Part shown: piece by piece, positions 33,439 to 41,460 of the stretch | Layout: each line of letters begins with the position of its first letter | Position numbering within the stretch: the stretch's first letter is position 1 | Assembly (NCBI RefSeq): GCF_004217615.1 | Contig: NZ_SHLD01000001.1 | Coordinates: forward strand, 5,208,001 to 5,272,000 | Reading direction: 5' to 3' | Length of the DNA stretch: 64,000 nucleotides | Source of the DNA: Micromonospora kangleipakensis | Lineage (GTDB): Bacteria > Actinomycetota > Actinomycetes > Mycobacteriales > Micromonosporaceae | Position numbers and translations under genes: made by a program | The notes under the pieces: generated by a model | The model's database searches: none | Told to the model about the DNA's origin: nothing | The model's input: the letters and a program-made list of their open reading frames with translations, nothing else

Positions 33439-34010
33439 GAAAGGTCCCCGGCGGTGGCGGCGGCCACCGCGCGGCTGGCCCGGTCCGCTGCGCCGCGGCG
33501 CCCGTACAGCCGGACACACAGGCCGGTCAGGATCTCCGCCACATCCCGCACCAGGTCGTCGTCCACCCCGGCCGGGTCGACCACCAGCAGCCGACGTCCC
33601 TGCGCGGCAAGCACCGCCTCGACGTACTCGCCACCGAACCGGGCGAACCGGTCCCGGTGCTCGACCACGATCGTGGTCACCTTCGGGTCACGCAGCAGCC
33701 CGAGGAACCTCTCGCGTCGACCGTTCAGCGCCGGCCCGACCTCGGTCACCACGCGGGAGACGACCATGTCCTGCCCGGTCACCCACGCGGTCACACGGGC
33801 TACCTGCCGATCCAGATCGGCTCGCTGGTCGACCGACGACACCCCGGCGTAAACGACCACCCGGCCCTGGGTGTCACCACCGGCCACATCCACCATGATC
33901 GTGCCAGACGGAAGACGCCGAGCGGGCACCGGCATGGTCCCCTCGCGGAACCACCGGTACGCGGTCTGCGGGTGCACCCCGCTGCGACGCGCCCACTCGG
34001 CAAGCTTCAT
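33435..34010 (-). CDS. tnpA: IS607-type serine recombinase TnpA, catalytic Arg replaced
   Basis: A 191-aa protein starting MKLAEWARRSGVHPQTAYRW, the MerR-like helix-turn-helix of IS607 TnpA. The resolvase domain follows with VEHRDRFARFGGEYVEAVL. The active-site motif reads VVYAGVSSVDQ: the Ser pair is kept, but the Arg expected two residues earlier (YCRVSS in the copy at 56158) is Gly (codon GGG). Because that Arg contributes to catalysis in serine recombinases, this copy is probably impaired. Confidence 0.88.
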   Translation of the reverse strand: MKLAEWARRSGVHPQTAYRWFREGTMPVPARRLPSGTIMVDVAGGDTQGRVVVYAGVSSVDQRADLDRQVARVTAWVTGQDMVVSRVVTEVGPALNGRRERFLGLLRDPKVTTIVVEHRDRFARFGGEYVEAVLAAQGRRLLVVDPAGVDDDLVRDVAEILTGLCVRLYGRRGAADRASRAVAAATAGDLS

Positions 34011-34087
34011 CAGACCGATACTAATACTCACAGATTCGTACGCCTGCTCACAGATGAGTGAACTGCTGACTACCCCCACGGTCGGCC

Positions 34088-34102
34088 CTGACACGGTGTC
34101 AG
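34088..34102. repeat. 15-bp perfect palindrome
   Basis: CTGACAC-G-GTGTCAG lies 18 bp after the DUF6461 stop codon and near the outer end of the IS607-type element. It could be an operator or an attachment-related site; the stem is too short for a convincing terminator. Confidence 0.35.
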
Positions 34103-34119
34103 AGTCAAGCCCGGACCGC

Positions 34120-34731
34120 TCAGCGGCCGGGCAGCCGGACGGTGCCGCACAGGTACTCCGCCGAGGCGAGCAGGTCCGCGGTGAACCGCACCCCGGTCAG
34201 GTGCGCGGCGAGGGCGAACGCCGCCTCGTCGCACCGGTCGTAGTCGTCGCCGTCGAGGTCGAACCCGACCCTTCGCATCACCTCGACCAGCCCGTCGGGA
34301 TCGCTGCCGACCCGACTGTCCGGAAAGAGCGGTTCGAACTGCAGTCGGAGGTCGCCGTCGACGTACCAGAAGAAGAGGTTGAGGGCGTTGACGTTGCGGA
34401 AGTGGGAGACGACCGTGCGGCCCCGCGACAGCGGCGTCAGCACCGCCTCGGTGACACCGAGCAGGCCGTTCGGCTCGACGACCAGCGACCAGTCGCCGAC
34501 GGCGGCGACGCCCACGAACGCGTCGTCGCCGCCACCGTCCTCCCACGCGCCGTAGGCCGGCTCGACGAGGGCGTCCACGCCGGTGAGCACGCGCCGCTCG
34601 CGGGCGTCGAGCCGGTCCAGCAGCTCGACCGGGGACACCCGCTCGACCAGGGTCAGGCAGTACGCCTCGGCCAGCGCGGAGAATCGTTCGGGGAACCACG
34701 CGTAGTCGGTCGCGGTGAGGGTCACCGGCAC
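34120..34731 (-). CDS. DUF6461 family protein
   Basis: A 203-aa soluble protein starting MPVTLTATDYAWFPERFSAL. The DYxWF...AYCLTLVE start, then AAVGDWSLVVEPNG and VSHFRNVNALNLFFWYVDGDL, is the pattern of DUF6461 (an actinobacterial group without known role). The sequence suggests an alpha/beta SUKH-like or immunity-type fold, which is a guess. Separate transcription unit. Confidence 0.75.
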   Translation of the reverse strand: MPVTLTATDYAWFPERFSALAEAYCLTLVERVSPVELLDRLDARERRVLTGVDALVEPAYGAWEDGGGDDAFVGVAAVGDWSLVVEPNGLLGVTEAVLTPLSRGRTVVSHFRNVNALNLFFWYVDGDLRLQFEPLFPDSRVGSDPDGLVEVMRRVGFDLDGDDYDRCDEAAFALAAHLTGVRFTADLLASAEYLCGTVRLPGR

Positions 34732-34786
34732 ATCGTGCCCGACGGCACCGACAGTCGGGTGCCCTCGGGCGGGGCGTACCGGGTGG

Positions 34787-36400
34787 TCAGCCGGGCAGCG
34801 GCGCCTCGTCGCCGCCCCGGGTGCGGCGCGGGCCGACCAGCCGGCGGACCACCGGCGCGGCGTTCCACCTCGCCGCGCCGACCAGGTCCCGGGCGTGCTC
34901 CAGCACGGTGTAGTCGGGACGGGCCAGCCCGTCGGCGATCGCCCGGTCCAGGTCGTTGCCGCAGCGGGTGAGCAGGCTGTCGAAGTCCCGTCGGACGGGT
35001 TCGAGCAGGTCGTAGCCGAACGACCGGTGCAGCCGGGCGAAGAGCGGCTTGTACAGCCGGGCCCGCTCGTGCAGCCCGGACGAGTACGACATCGGGTTCT
35101 TCGGCCGCCGCCGGACGTAGTCGGGCAGCACGTCGGCGAACGCCCGCCGGACGATCCACTTCTCCTGCCCGTCGCGCATCTTCAGCTCCAGCGGCAGTCG
35201 CATGGCCAGCTCCACCACGCTCAGGTCGAGGAAGGGCACCCGAGCCTCCACCCCGTGGTCCATGCTGGTCCGGTCGACCCGCTGCAACTCCGTACGACAG
35301 AGGTTGCGGATCTTGTGGAGGACGAGCCGGCGGGACCGTTCGGGGCCGACCCGGCGGTACATCGGGTAGCCGCCGAACAGCTCGTCCGCCCCGTCCCCGG
35401 TGAGCACCACCTTCACCCCCAGCTCGCGCAGCCGGCGGAAGATCGGCACCGAGACCACGGCGTTGATGATGTCGCCGTACTCGGTCAGCTCGGAGATCCG
35501 GATCGCTTCCCGGACGTCGGCCAGCCGGATGTCGCGCGGGCGCAGCTCGACCACCTCGTGCGGCACGCCGAGGTCGGCGGCGAACCGCCGGGCGTACGCC
35601 ACGTCGGGGCTGTCCGGGACGCCGACGGTGATCGCCAGGCAGTCCGGGTGCATCCGGTGGGCGTGCAGCAGCGCCAGCGAGCTGTCCAACCCGCCGGAGA
35701 GGACCACGCCCACGGTCAGGTCCGTGTCCACCCGCATCCGGATGCTGTCGGTGAGCGCGACCCGGACGAGCAGGGCGGCCTCGTCCGGGTCGTCGATCAC
35801 CGGCAGCCCCACGCCCAGCGTCAGCAGGTCGACGTGCGGGCGCAGCCGGACCGTCCCGTCGGGCTCGGCCCAGCCGTGGTGCCCGGGCGGCACCTCGCTG
35901 ATCGGCGCCCCGTGCCCGACCAGCGCCTTGACCTCGGAGGCGAGGTGCAGGCAGCCCGGGCTGCGGGCCCAGTAGAGCGGCTTCACCCCGAGCGGGTCGC
36001 GGGCCAGGTAGGCCCGGCCGGTGGCCCGCTCCACGACGGCGAGGGCGTACTCCCCGCGCAGCCGGCGCACCGCGTCCTCGCCCCAGCGCAGGAAGGCGGC
36101 CAGCACCACCTCGGTGTCGCTCCCGCCCCGGAACGCGTACCCGAGCCGCGTCAGCTCCACGCGCAGCTCGAAGTGGTTGAAGACCTCGCCGTTGTAGCAG
36201 AGCAGGTACCGCTGGTCGGGCGAGACCCAGGGCTGCAGCGCGCGGTGTCGGTCGACGATCCGCAGCCGCCGGACGCCGGCCAGCAGGCCGTTCTCCTGCC
36301 GCGTCTCGGTGACCTCGCCGCGCGGGGCGAGGACGGCCAGCATCCGGCGGAAGGTGGCCGGGTCGGCCTCCGGACCGATGCTGAGCGCGATGCCGCACAT
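34787..36400 (-). CDS. asparagine synthetase-like amidotransferase (AsnB type)
   Basis: A 537-aa protein. MCGIALSIGPEADP puts the glutaminase nucleophile at Cys2, so ATG 36400 is the start. The N-terminal GATase-II domain shows LCYNGEVFNHFELR and FRGGSDTEVVLAAF. The synthetase domain has the PP-loop VVLSGGLDSSLAL and LTGDGADELFGGYPMYRR. It would transfer ammonia from glutamine to an ATP-activated carboxylate. A house-keeping AsnB or a biosynthetic variant are both possible. The M15-like gene 5 bp upstream is on the same transcript. Confidence 0.88.
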   Translation of the reverse strand: MCGIALSIGPEADPATFRRMLAVLAPRGEVTETRQENGLLAGVRRLRIVDRHRALQPWVSPDQRYLLCYNGEVFNHFELRVELTRLGYAFRGGSDTEVVLAAFLRWGEDAVRRLRGEYALAVVERATGRAYLARDPLGVKPLYWARSPGCLHLASEVKALVGHGAPISEVPPGHHGWAEPDGTVRLRPHVDLLTLGVGLPVIDDPDEAALLVRVALTDSIRMRVDTDLTVGVVLSGGLDSSLALLHAHRMHPDCLAITVGVPDSPDVAYARRFAADLGVPHEVVELRPRDIRLADVREAIRISELTEYGDIINAVVSVPIFRRLRELGVKVVLTGDGADELFGGYPMYRRVGPERSRRLVLHKIRNLCRTELQRVDRTSMDHGVEARVPFLDLSVVELAMRLPLELKMRDGQEKWIVRRAFADVLPDYVRRRPKNPMSYSSGLHERARLYKPLFARLHRSFGYDLLEPVRRDFDSLLTRCGNDLDRAIADGLARPDYTVLEHARDLVGAARWNAAPVVRRLVGPRRTRGGDEAPLPG

Positions 36401-36405
36401 CCTCC

Positions 36406-37374
36406 TCAGATGCCCATCTCGGCCTCGTACGCCCGCCGCAGGCGGCGGCGGGCGGTGGGCGCGAGGCAGAGGTGCCAGGCCTGGCCCTCGTCGACCACGT
36501 TGATTTCGCCGGCGTCCTGCCGGGCCAGCAGCAGCCCGGCCAGGGTGTCCCGGGCGCCGAAGCGCCGGTACCAGGCCAGCTCCACGTCGGCGGCGTAGCC
36601 GAGGCAGTGCCCGCTGGGCACCATGGCGGCGTACCCGAGGCGGCGCAGCCGGTACTGGTGCTCGGCGCTGCGGGCCAGGCTGGTCACCCAGAGCGGCGGG
36701 GTGCCGGACGGGGTGGCCACGGCGAACTCCCGGGCGATGTCGTTGAGCAGGGCCACGATCTCGCGGCGGGCCCGGCGGAACATCAGGCCGGCGGTACGCG
36801 GGGTGGCGTCCGGGAGGAGCCGGCGGTGTACCGCGCGCAGGCTGCGGCCGAGGACGCTGGCCGGCTGCTCCTGGTACCGGAAGCCGAGCAGGCCACGGCG
36901 GCGCAGCCATTCCAGGTCGACCAGGTCGACGCTGCCGTTGACCTGCGCGTCGGTCGCGAAGGTGGGCGCGTCCCGCCACCACATCACGTCGATCCGGGAG
37001 AGCAGGTAGATCCGGACCAGCGCGGTCAGGTCAGCGGCGGAGCTGCGGGCGTTCGGCTGGTAGCGGGCCATCTCCAGCAGCAGCGTCTCCCGGGCGCCGA
37101 CGAACCCCTGCGGGGTGGCGTCGAGCACCGCGGCGATCGCCGGCTCGCGCAGCCGCTGGTCCAGCAGCACCTGCCGGGCGGCGGTCGACGGGGCGTCCGC
37201 CAGGGCGCCCACCTCGACGACCAGCTCCGCCACCGCGGCCCGGTACGCGGTCAGGTCCGGCTCGTCGGACGCGGACCGGCGGGCCGTGGGCGACGTGGGC
37301 AGGCGGCGGACGGGGGCGGTGGACGCGACGGCGGGCCCGGGCTGCGGGCCGGGGCTTCGGCTGGGCACTCGCAT
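36406..37374 (-). CDS. M15-like metallopeptidase-fold protein of unknown function
   Basis: A 322-aa protein with no signal peptide. The C-terminal part has PSGHCLGYAADVELAWY, which fits the HxxGxAxD zinc motif of M15/VanY peptidases, followed by EGQAWHLCL, which fits the E-x-x-WH motif holding the last ligand and base. The N-terminal 200 residues are helical and unknown (similar in outline to DUF5715). GAGAGAGG precedes ATG 37374. Its stop lies 5 bp before the AsnB-like start, so the two genes should be co-expressed. Confidence 0.65.
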   Translation of the reverse strand: MRVPSRSPGPQPGPAVASTAPVRRLPTSPTARRSASDEPDLTAYRAAVAELVVEVGALADAPSTAARQVLLDQRLREPAIAAVLDATPQGFVGARETLLLEMARYQPNARSSAADLTALVRIYLLSRIDVMWWRDAPTFATDAQVNGSVDLVDLEWLRRRGLLGFRYQEQPASVLGRSLRAVHRRLLPDATPRTAGLMFRRARREIVALLNDIAREFAVATPSGTPPLWVTSLARSAEHQYRLRRLGYAAMVPSGHCLGYAADVELAWYRRFGARDTLAGLLLARQDAGEINVVDEGQAWHLCLAPTARRRLRRAYEAEMGI

Positions 37375-37485
37375 GGTCGGGTCCTCTCTCCGGGCAGGAC
37401 ACGGTGTGGATGAACCTGAAACACACCGTAAGCACCAGAACCCGTGGATCCCCGAACAATCCTCCTATCTCCCTCGAACGACGCC

Positions 37486-38292
37486 CTATCCGGTGTGGTC
37501 CGCCCCGAACCGTCCAGACAGCTCCTGCACCCACCCGTACGACGGGACGGCCCGCGGCCCACCGTCCCGCCCGGCGCGGACGGCGTCGGCGAGGTCGAGC
37601 GCCGCGCCGAGGGCCGCGCGGAACAGCAGCGAGCCGGTGCTCACCCGGGCGACCCCGAGCCGGCCCAGCTCGGCCAGGCCCGGGCCGCCGGGTCGGTGCA
37701 GCACGTTCAGCGGCACGCCGACCTCGGCGGCAAGCAGCCCGACGGTGTCGTCCGGCGCCCCGGGGACGAAGAGCCCGTCCGCGCCCGCGTCCCGGTACGC
37801 CCGGGCCCGGTGGAGGGCCTGCTCCAGCGGCTCGGGCACCCCCAGCCACCAGGCGTCGGTGCGGGCGTTGAGGAAGAGCCCGGGCACCGCCGCCCGCACC
37901 GCGGCGAGCTTGGCCGCCACCAGCTCGGGCGGGGCCAGGGTGCCGTCGGGGCGGCCGTCCTCGAGGTTGACCCCGACCACGCCGAGCGCGGCCAGCTCGG
38001 CCACGTACCCGGCCACCGCCGCCGGGTCGTCGCTGAAGCCGCCCTCGACGTCGACGGTGAGCAGCACCGGCAGCCCGCGCAGCCGCCGGGCGAGGTCGAG
38101 GTTCTCGTCCCGGGTCGCCGCCGCCGCGTCGGGTTTCCCGCCGGCCGCGGCGACCCCGAGGCTGGTGGTGCCGATCGCCGAATGGCCCCGGGCGGCGAGC
38201 GCCGCGGCGGAGGCGGCGTCCCAGGCGTTGGGGAGCAGCAGCGGGCGGCCCGGCCGGTGCAGGGCGTGGAAGGCGGCGTACCGGTCGTTCAT
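37486..38292 (-). CDS. isocitrate lyase/PEP mutase family protein
   Basis: A 268-aa TIM-barrel protein starting MNDRYAAFHALHRPGRPLLL. Marks are LPNAWDAASAAALAARGHSAIGTTS, PVLLTVDVEGGFSDDP and VGVNLEDGR, which carry the Mg-binding acidic residues of the superfamily. The KKCGH motif of true isocitrate lyase is absent, so it is a PEP-mutase-like C-C or P-C lyase. ATG overlaps the P450 stop (ATGA), so the two are coupled. Confidence 0.85.
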   Translation of the reverse strand: MNDRYAAFHALHRPGRPLLLPNAWDAASAAALAARGHSAIGTTSLGVAAAGGKPDAAAATRDENLDLARRLRGLPVLLTVDVEGGFSDDPAAVAGYVAELAALGVVGVNLEDGRPDGTLAPPELVAAKLAAVRAAVPGLFLNARTDAWWLGVPEPLEQALHRARAYRDAGADGLFVPGAPDDTVGLLAAEVGVPLNVLHRPGGPGLAELGRLGVARVSTGSLLFRAALGAALDLADAVRAGRDGGPRAVPSYGWVQELSGRFGADHTG

Positions 38293-39290
38293 CGGGGGAT
38301 CACCTCGAGTCTGGTGGGGACGCGCAGCGTCGGGTGGGGGTCGTGGCGGATCTCGGCGTCCGTGGCGCGGCAGCGGCGGCGCAGCACGTCGACCACCCCG
38401 GCGGCCAGGGCCAGGGCGTGCCGCTCGCCCGGGCACCCGCGCGGCCCGGCGCCGAAGGTCAACGCGCGGCCGGGCCGGCCCGGGGCGAACCGGTCCGGCT
38501 CGGCGAAGACGGCCGGATCGCGGTTGGCCGCGTCGAAGCGGAGCAGCAGCGCGGCGCCGGCGTCGATCTCCCACCCGCCGAGCCGCAGCGCGACGGTGGC
38601 GACCCGGCGGGTGGCCCGGACCGGCGGGTCGAGCCGGAGCACCTCGGCGAGCAGGTCGCCCGTCGACACCGACGCCGGCGCCGGCAGGACGTGCCGGGCG
38701 GCGGCGCCGATCAGCCCGGCGGTGGCGTCGCAGGCCTGCACCAGCAGCCCGAGCCGGTTCGCGGTGACCTCCGGCGAGGCCGGCGGCGACATCGCCAGCA
38801 GGGTGCCGACCGCCCGGTCGGCGCGCGCCACCGCCGCCGGGGTCGCGCCCGGGTGGTAGGCGGCGGCCACCGCGGCGACCGCCGGCACGGCCGCCGTCGG
38901 GTCGGCCAGGCCGAGCCGGGCCGCCAGCACCTCCAGCGGTACGCGCCGCGCCAGGCGCGCCATCACGTCGAGCCGCCCGCCGGCCCGGTCGATCTCGTCC
39001 TCGGTCAGCCGGCCGGCGGCGGTCCGCAGCTCGTCCGGGTCGAGCTTCGCCAGCACGGCCACGCCGACCGCGCGCCGCGCCGGGTGATGTTCCCGGTCAC
39101 TGAACCGGCTCACCGCGCCACGCAGCCAGGCCAGGGTGCCCGGTGGCCCGCCGGGTGCGGTCGGCACCACGCAGTCGGGGTGGGTCAGCACGGCGGTCAC
39201 GTCCGCGTGCAGCGTGACGGACCAGCCGCCCTCGACGTCGGGGACGGGCGGCCCGCAGGGGGCCGTGGCGGCGATTGTCGACCAGCTCAT
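38289..39290 (-). CDS. short cytochrome P450
   Basis: A 333-aa protein with the haem loop LTFGAGPRGCPGERHA (Cys ligand) and K-helix E-x-x-R (EVLR). At 333 aa it is about 70 residues below the usual bacterial length, with a shortened N-terminal part. The I-helix region reads QACDATAGLIGAA and lacks the usual [AG]Gx[DE]T oxygen-activation motif, so it may not be a typical monooxygenase. Electron-transfer partners are not adjacent. Coupled to the PEP-mutase-like gene. Confidence 0.85.
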   Translation of the reverse strand: MSWSTIAATAPCGPPVPDVEGGWSVTLHADVTAVLTHPDCVVPTAPGGPPGTLAWLRGAVSRFSDREHHPARRAVGVAVLAKLDPDELRTAAGRLTEDEIDRAGGRLDVMARLARRVPLEVLAARLGLADPTAAVPAVAAVAAAYHPGATPAAVARADRAVGTLLAMSPPASPEVTANRLGLLVQACDATAGLIGAAARHVLPAPASVSTGDLLAEVLRLDPPVRATRRVATVALRLGGWEIDAGAALLLRFDAANRDPAVFAEPDRFAPGRPGRALTFGAGPRGCPGERHALALAAGVVDVLRRRCRATDAEIRHDPHPTLRVPTRLEVIPR

Positions 39291-39383
39291 GACCGGAACG
39301 CTAGGCCTGGAACCCTTCGGCCCCCACCGAACCGTCTCCCCCGCCGGCGTCGGTCCGGATGGCTGGGGAGGGCGGAAGGCGGG

Positions 39384-40139
39384 TTAGGCGCGGCCGGCGC
39401 CGGTGTCGCGGGGCGGGGCGGGAGCCAGGTCGGCGGGGTCGAGGTGGAGGGTGGCGGCGAGGGCGGGCGCGCCGATCGGGGTGAGGCGGATCGCGCGGCC
39501 GGTGCCGCGTACCGTCCAGCCGAGGTCGAGGAAGCGGCGGCAGAGCGCCGCCCCGAGCGCCCCCGCCAGGTGGGGGCGGCGCTCGGTCCAGTCGAGACAG
39601 TCGCGGACCAGGGGCCGCCGGGCGGCCCGCAGCGGCTCGACCGGCACCCCGAGTTCGGCCAGCCAGTCCAGCCCGGCGGGGGTGAGGGCGAGGCCGCCCG
39701 ACCGGTCCAGCACGTTCCGGGCCAGCAGCGCGTCGTACAGCCGGACACCGAGCCGCCCGGCCAGGTGGTCGTAGCAGGTCCGGGCGTACGCCAGGGCGGC
39801 GCCGGCCGACGCGGCGCGCAGGGTGCGGGGTGGGGCCGTCGGGGCGGGGGCGTGCCCGGCCAGGTCCTCGATGAGCTGGGCCACCGACGGGCCGGCGAGG
39901 CGGACGTACCGGTGCCGGCCCTGCCGCTCCTCGACCAGCAGCCCGCCGCGGACCAGCCGGGTGAGGTGGTCGCTGGCGGTGGAGGCGGCCACCCCGGCGG
40001 TGCGGGCCAACTCGCCCGCCGTCCAGGCCCGCCCGTCGAGCAGGGCCAGGCAGAAGCTGGCCCGGGTGCGGTCGGCGAGCAGCGCGGCGAGGCCGGCGAC
40101 CGGACCGCCGTCGGTGCTGGTGGTGGTCATGCCCCCCAT
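39384..40139 (-). CDS. ArsR-family winged-helix regulator
   Basis: A 251-aa protein. The N-terminal HTH is visible in DRTRASFCLALLDGRAWTAGELARTAGV, ASTASDHLTRLVRGGLLVEE and RQGRHRYVRLAG. A ~130-aa C-terminal part follows and ends LAPAPPRDTGAGRA. Likely represses nearby genes on its strand (the P450 operon starts 94 bp downstream) or itself. ATG 40139 may be leaderless; ATG 40130 is the alternative. Confidence 0.85.
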   Translation of the reverse strand: MGGMTTTSTDGGPVAGLAALLADRTRASFCLALLDGRAWTAGELARTAGVAASTASDHLTRLVRGGLLVEERQGRHRYVRLAGPSVAQLIEDLAGHAPAPTAPPRTLRAASAGAALAYARTCYDHLAGRLGVRLYDALLARNVLDRSGGLALTPAGLDWLAELGVPVEPLRAARRPLVRDCLDWTERRPHLAGALGAALCRRFLDLGWTVRGTGRAIRLTPIGAPALAATLHLDPADLAPAPPRDTGAGRA

Positions 40140-40263
40140 GCTGACACGCGGACGTTTCGGCGCCGACCGAACGGTGTCACCGCTCTTTGCATCGTTGCAT
40201 CCAACGTTGTAGAAGCGGTGACACCGCAGTGACCTCTGTCGACACCGACCCGAGGCAGGTCTG

Positions 40264-40482
40264 ATGGGACACCTCCACTACGGCGGCGTGCTCGCCGCCG
40301 TAGTCGGACTGGTGCTGGCGACGACGGCCTCCGCGCCGGCCGTCGCCGGTTCCGGGACCGACCGCTACCGCAACCCGGTCTCCGCCGGATTCGCCGGATT
40401 CGCCGACACCTTCGCCGACCCGGTCGTCGTCCGCGGCGCGTCCGAGGGCCCGGTCCTTACGGCCGGCCGTCGAGGTCGCTGA
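40264..40482 (+). pseudogene. N-terminal remnant of a secreted GH43-like glycosidase
   Basis: ATG 40264 gives a signal peptide (VLAAVVGLVLATTASAPAVAG) and then YRNPVSAGFAGFADTFADPVVVRG. Secreted actinobacterial GH43 enzymes begin with a similar NPV...FADTFADPxVIRG stretch that includes the catalytic Asp. After ~65 residues the frame ends, and the convergent 2'-5' ligase gene begins; the rest of the catalytic domain is missing. Most likely a truncated gene. Confidence 0.5.
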
Positions 40483-40975
40483 CCGTACGTGTCTCGCCGT
40501 CGTAGCTGCGCGCCGCGACGAACTCCCCGCTCGGCCGGTCGGCGCCGGCCAGCGCCCGGGCCAGCCGCCGGTCGGCGTCCCGGAACCGCAGCGCCAGGCT
40601 CAGGTGCGGGATCCACCGCCCCGGCAGGTGCCACGGATTCTGCCCGGGCGCGCCGGCCAGCACGTCCCAGACCGCGCCGTGCAGGGCGACCAGCTCCGGT
40701 ACGGGCCGGACCAGCCAGACCAGCGGGGCGCTGCCGTCGAGCACCTCGACCCGCTCGATGCGGGCCGGCAGCGGCAGCGCGGCGGCGCAGAGGTCGGCGA
40801 GGCGCCGCTCGGTGCCGGGCGGGAACTCGTCGACCGAGGCGAGGGTCAGGTGCGGCCGGTTGGTGGGGTGGATGTTGCGGGCCAGACTCGACATCCCGGC
40901 GGCGGCGAGCCGGTCCCAGGCCGCCCGGACCGTCTCCTCAAGGGGCGGGGAGCAGACCAGTTCGACCGTGCGCAC
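40457..40975 (-). CDS. 2'-5' RNA ligase/cyclic phosphodiesterase family protein
   Basis: A 172-aa protein with the two HxTx/HxSx signatures of the 2H phosphoesterase superfamily: RPHLTLASV near residue 41 and WIPHLSLAL near residue 125. These proteins hydrolyse 2',3'-cyclic or 2'-5' phosphodiester bonds. GTG 40975 gives the start VRTVELVCSPPLEE. The 3' end overlaps the convergent GH43 remnant by 26 bp. Confidence 0.85.
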   Translation of the reverse strand: MRTVELVCSPPLEETVRAAWDRLAAAGMSSLARNIHPTNRPHLTLASVDEFPPGTERRLADLCAAALPLPARIERVEVLDGSAPLVWLVRPVPELVALHGAVWDVLAGAPGQNPWHLPGRWIPHLSLALRFRDADRRLARALAGADRPSGEFVAARSYDGETRTVSDLDGRP

Positions 40976-41031
40976 CCGGCCAGGCTAGTCGCCGTCGGTG
41001 TGCGGGGACGTCCCCCGGGAATGCGGGCGGG

Positions 41032-41460
41032 GTGGACGCGCTGACCGAGACCGATGAACGCCACCTGCGCCGGGCGGTGGAGCTGGCCGGGGCCGCCCGG
41101 GACGCCGGGGACGGCCCGTTCGGCTCGCTGCTGGTCGACGCCGACGGGCGGGTGCTGGCGGAGGAGGTCAACACCGAGCGGACCGACGACGACATCACCG
41201 CCCACCCGGAGCTGAAGCTGGCCCGCTGGGCGGCCCGGCAGCTGGCTGCCGAGACGGCCGCGCACAGCACCATGTACACCTCCTGCCAGCCCTGCCGCAT
41301 GTGCGCCACCGCCATCGAGCGCTCCGGCCTCGGGCGGGTGGTGTACGCGCTCAGCGCCGAGCAGCTGGCCGACCTGCGCCCCTCCGCGGCGCGGACGCCC
41401 GTGGCGTACGCCGGTCCGGCCCTGTACGACGAGGCCCGGGCCCCGGTCGAGGGGCCCTAG
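41032..41460 (+). CDS. nucleoside deaminase (cytidine/guanine deaminase-like)
   Basis: A 142-aa zinc-dependent deaminase. The zinc and catalytic motif HPELKLARWAAR (H-x-E) is followed by CQPCRMCATAIERSG (PCxxC). GPFGSLLVDADGRVLAEEVN precedes it. The fold matches guanine/cytosine/tRNA-adenosine deaminase-type proteins; exact base not known. The start is uncertain (GTG 41032). The gene's stop overlaps the stop of the convergent response regulator by 3 bases. Confidence 0.85.
   Translation: MDALTETDERHLRRAVELAGAARDAGDGPFGSLLVDADGRVLAEEVNTERTDDDITAHPELKLARWAARQLAAETAAHSTMYTSCQPCRMCATAIERSGLGRVVYALSAEQLADLRPSAARTPVAYAGPALYDEARAPVEGP

Larger units (their letters stand above)
32011..34010 (-). mobile_element. 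IS607-type element (tnpA-tnpB), copy 1
   Basis: Two overlapping genes, serine recombinase tnpA and TnpB nuclease, form the standard IS607 arrangement on the minus strand. The given limits are those of the coding sequences; real ends lie near 32010-32110 and 34010-34080. IS607 elements lack terminal inverted repeats, and none was found. It sits between a frameshifted merR and a DUF6461 gene. Confidence 0.82.
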
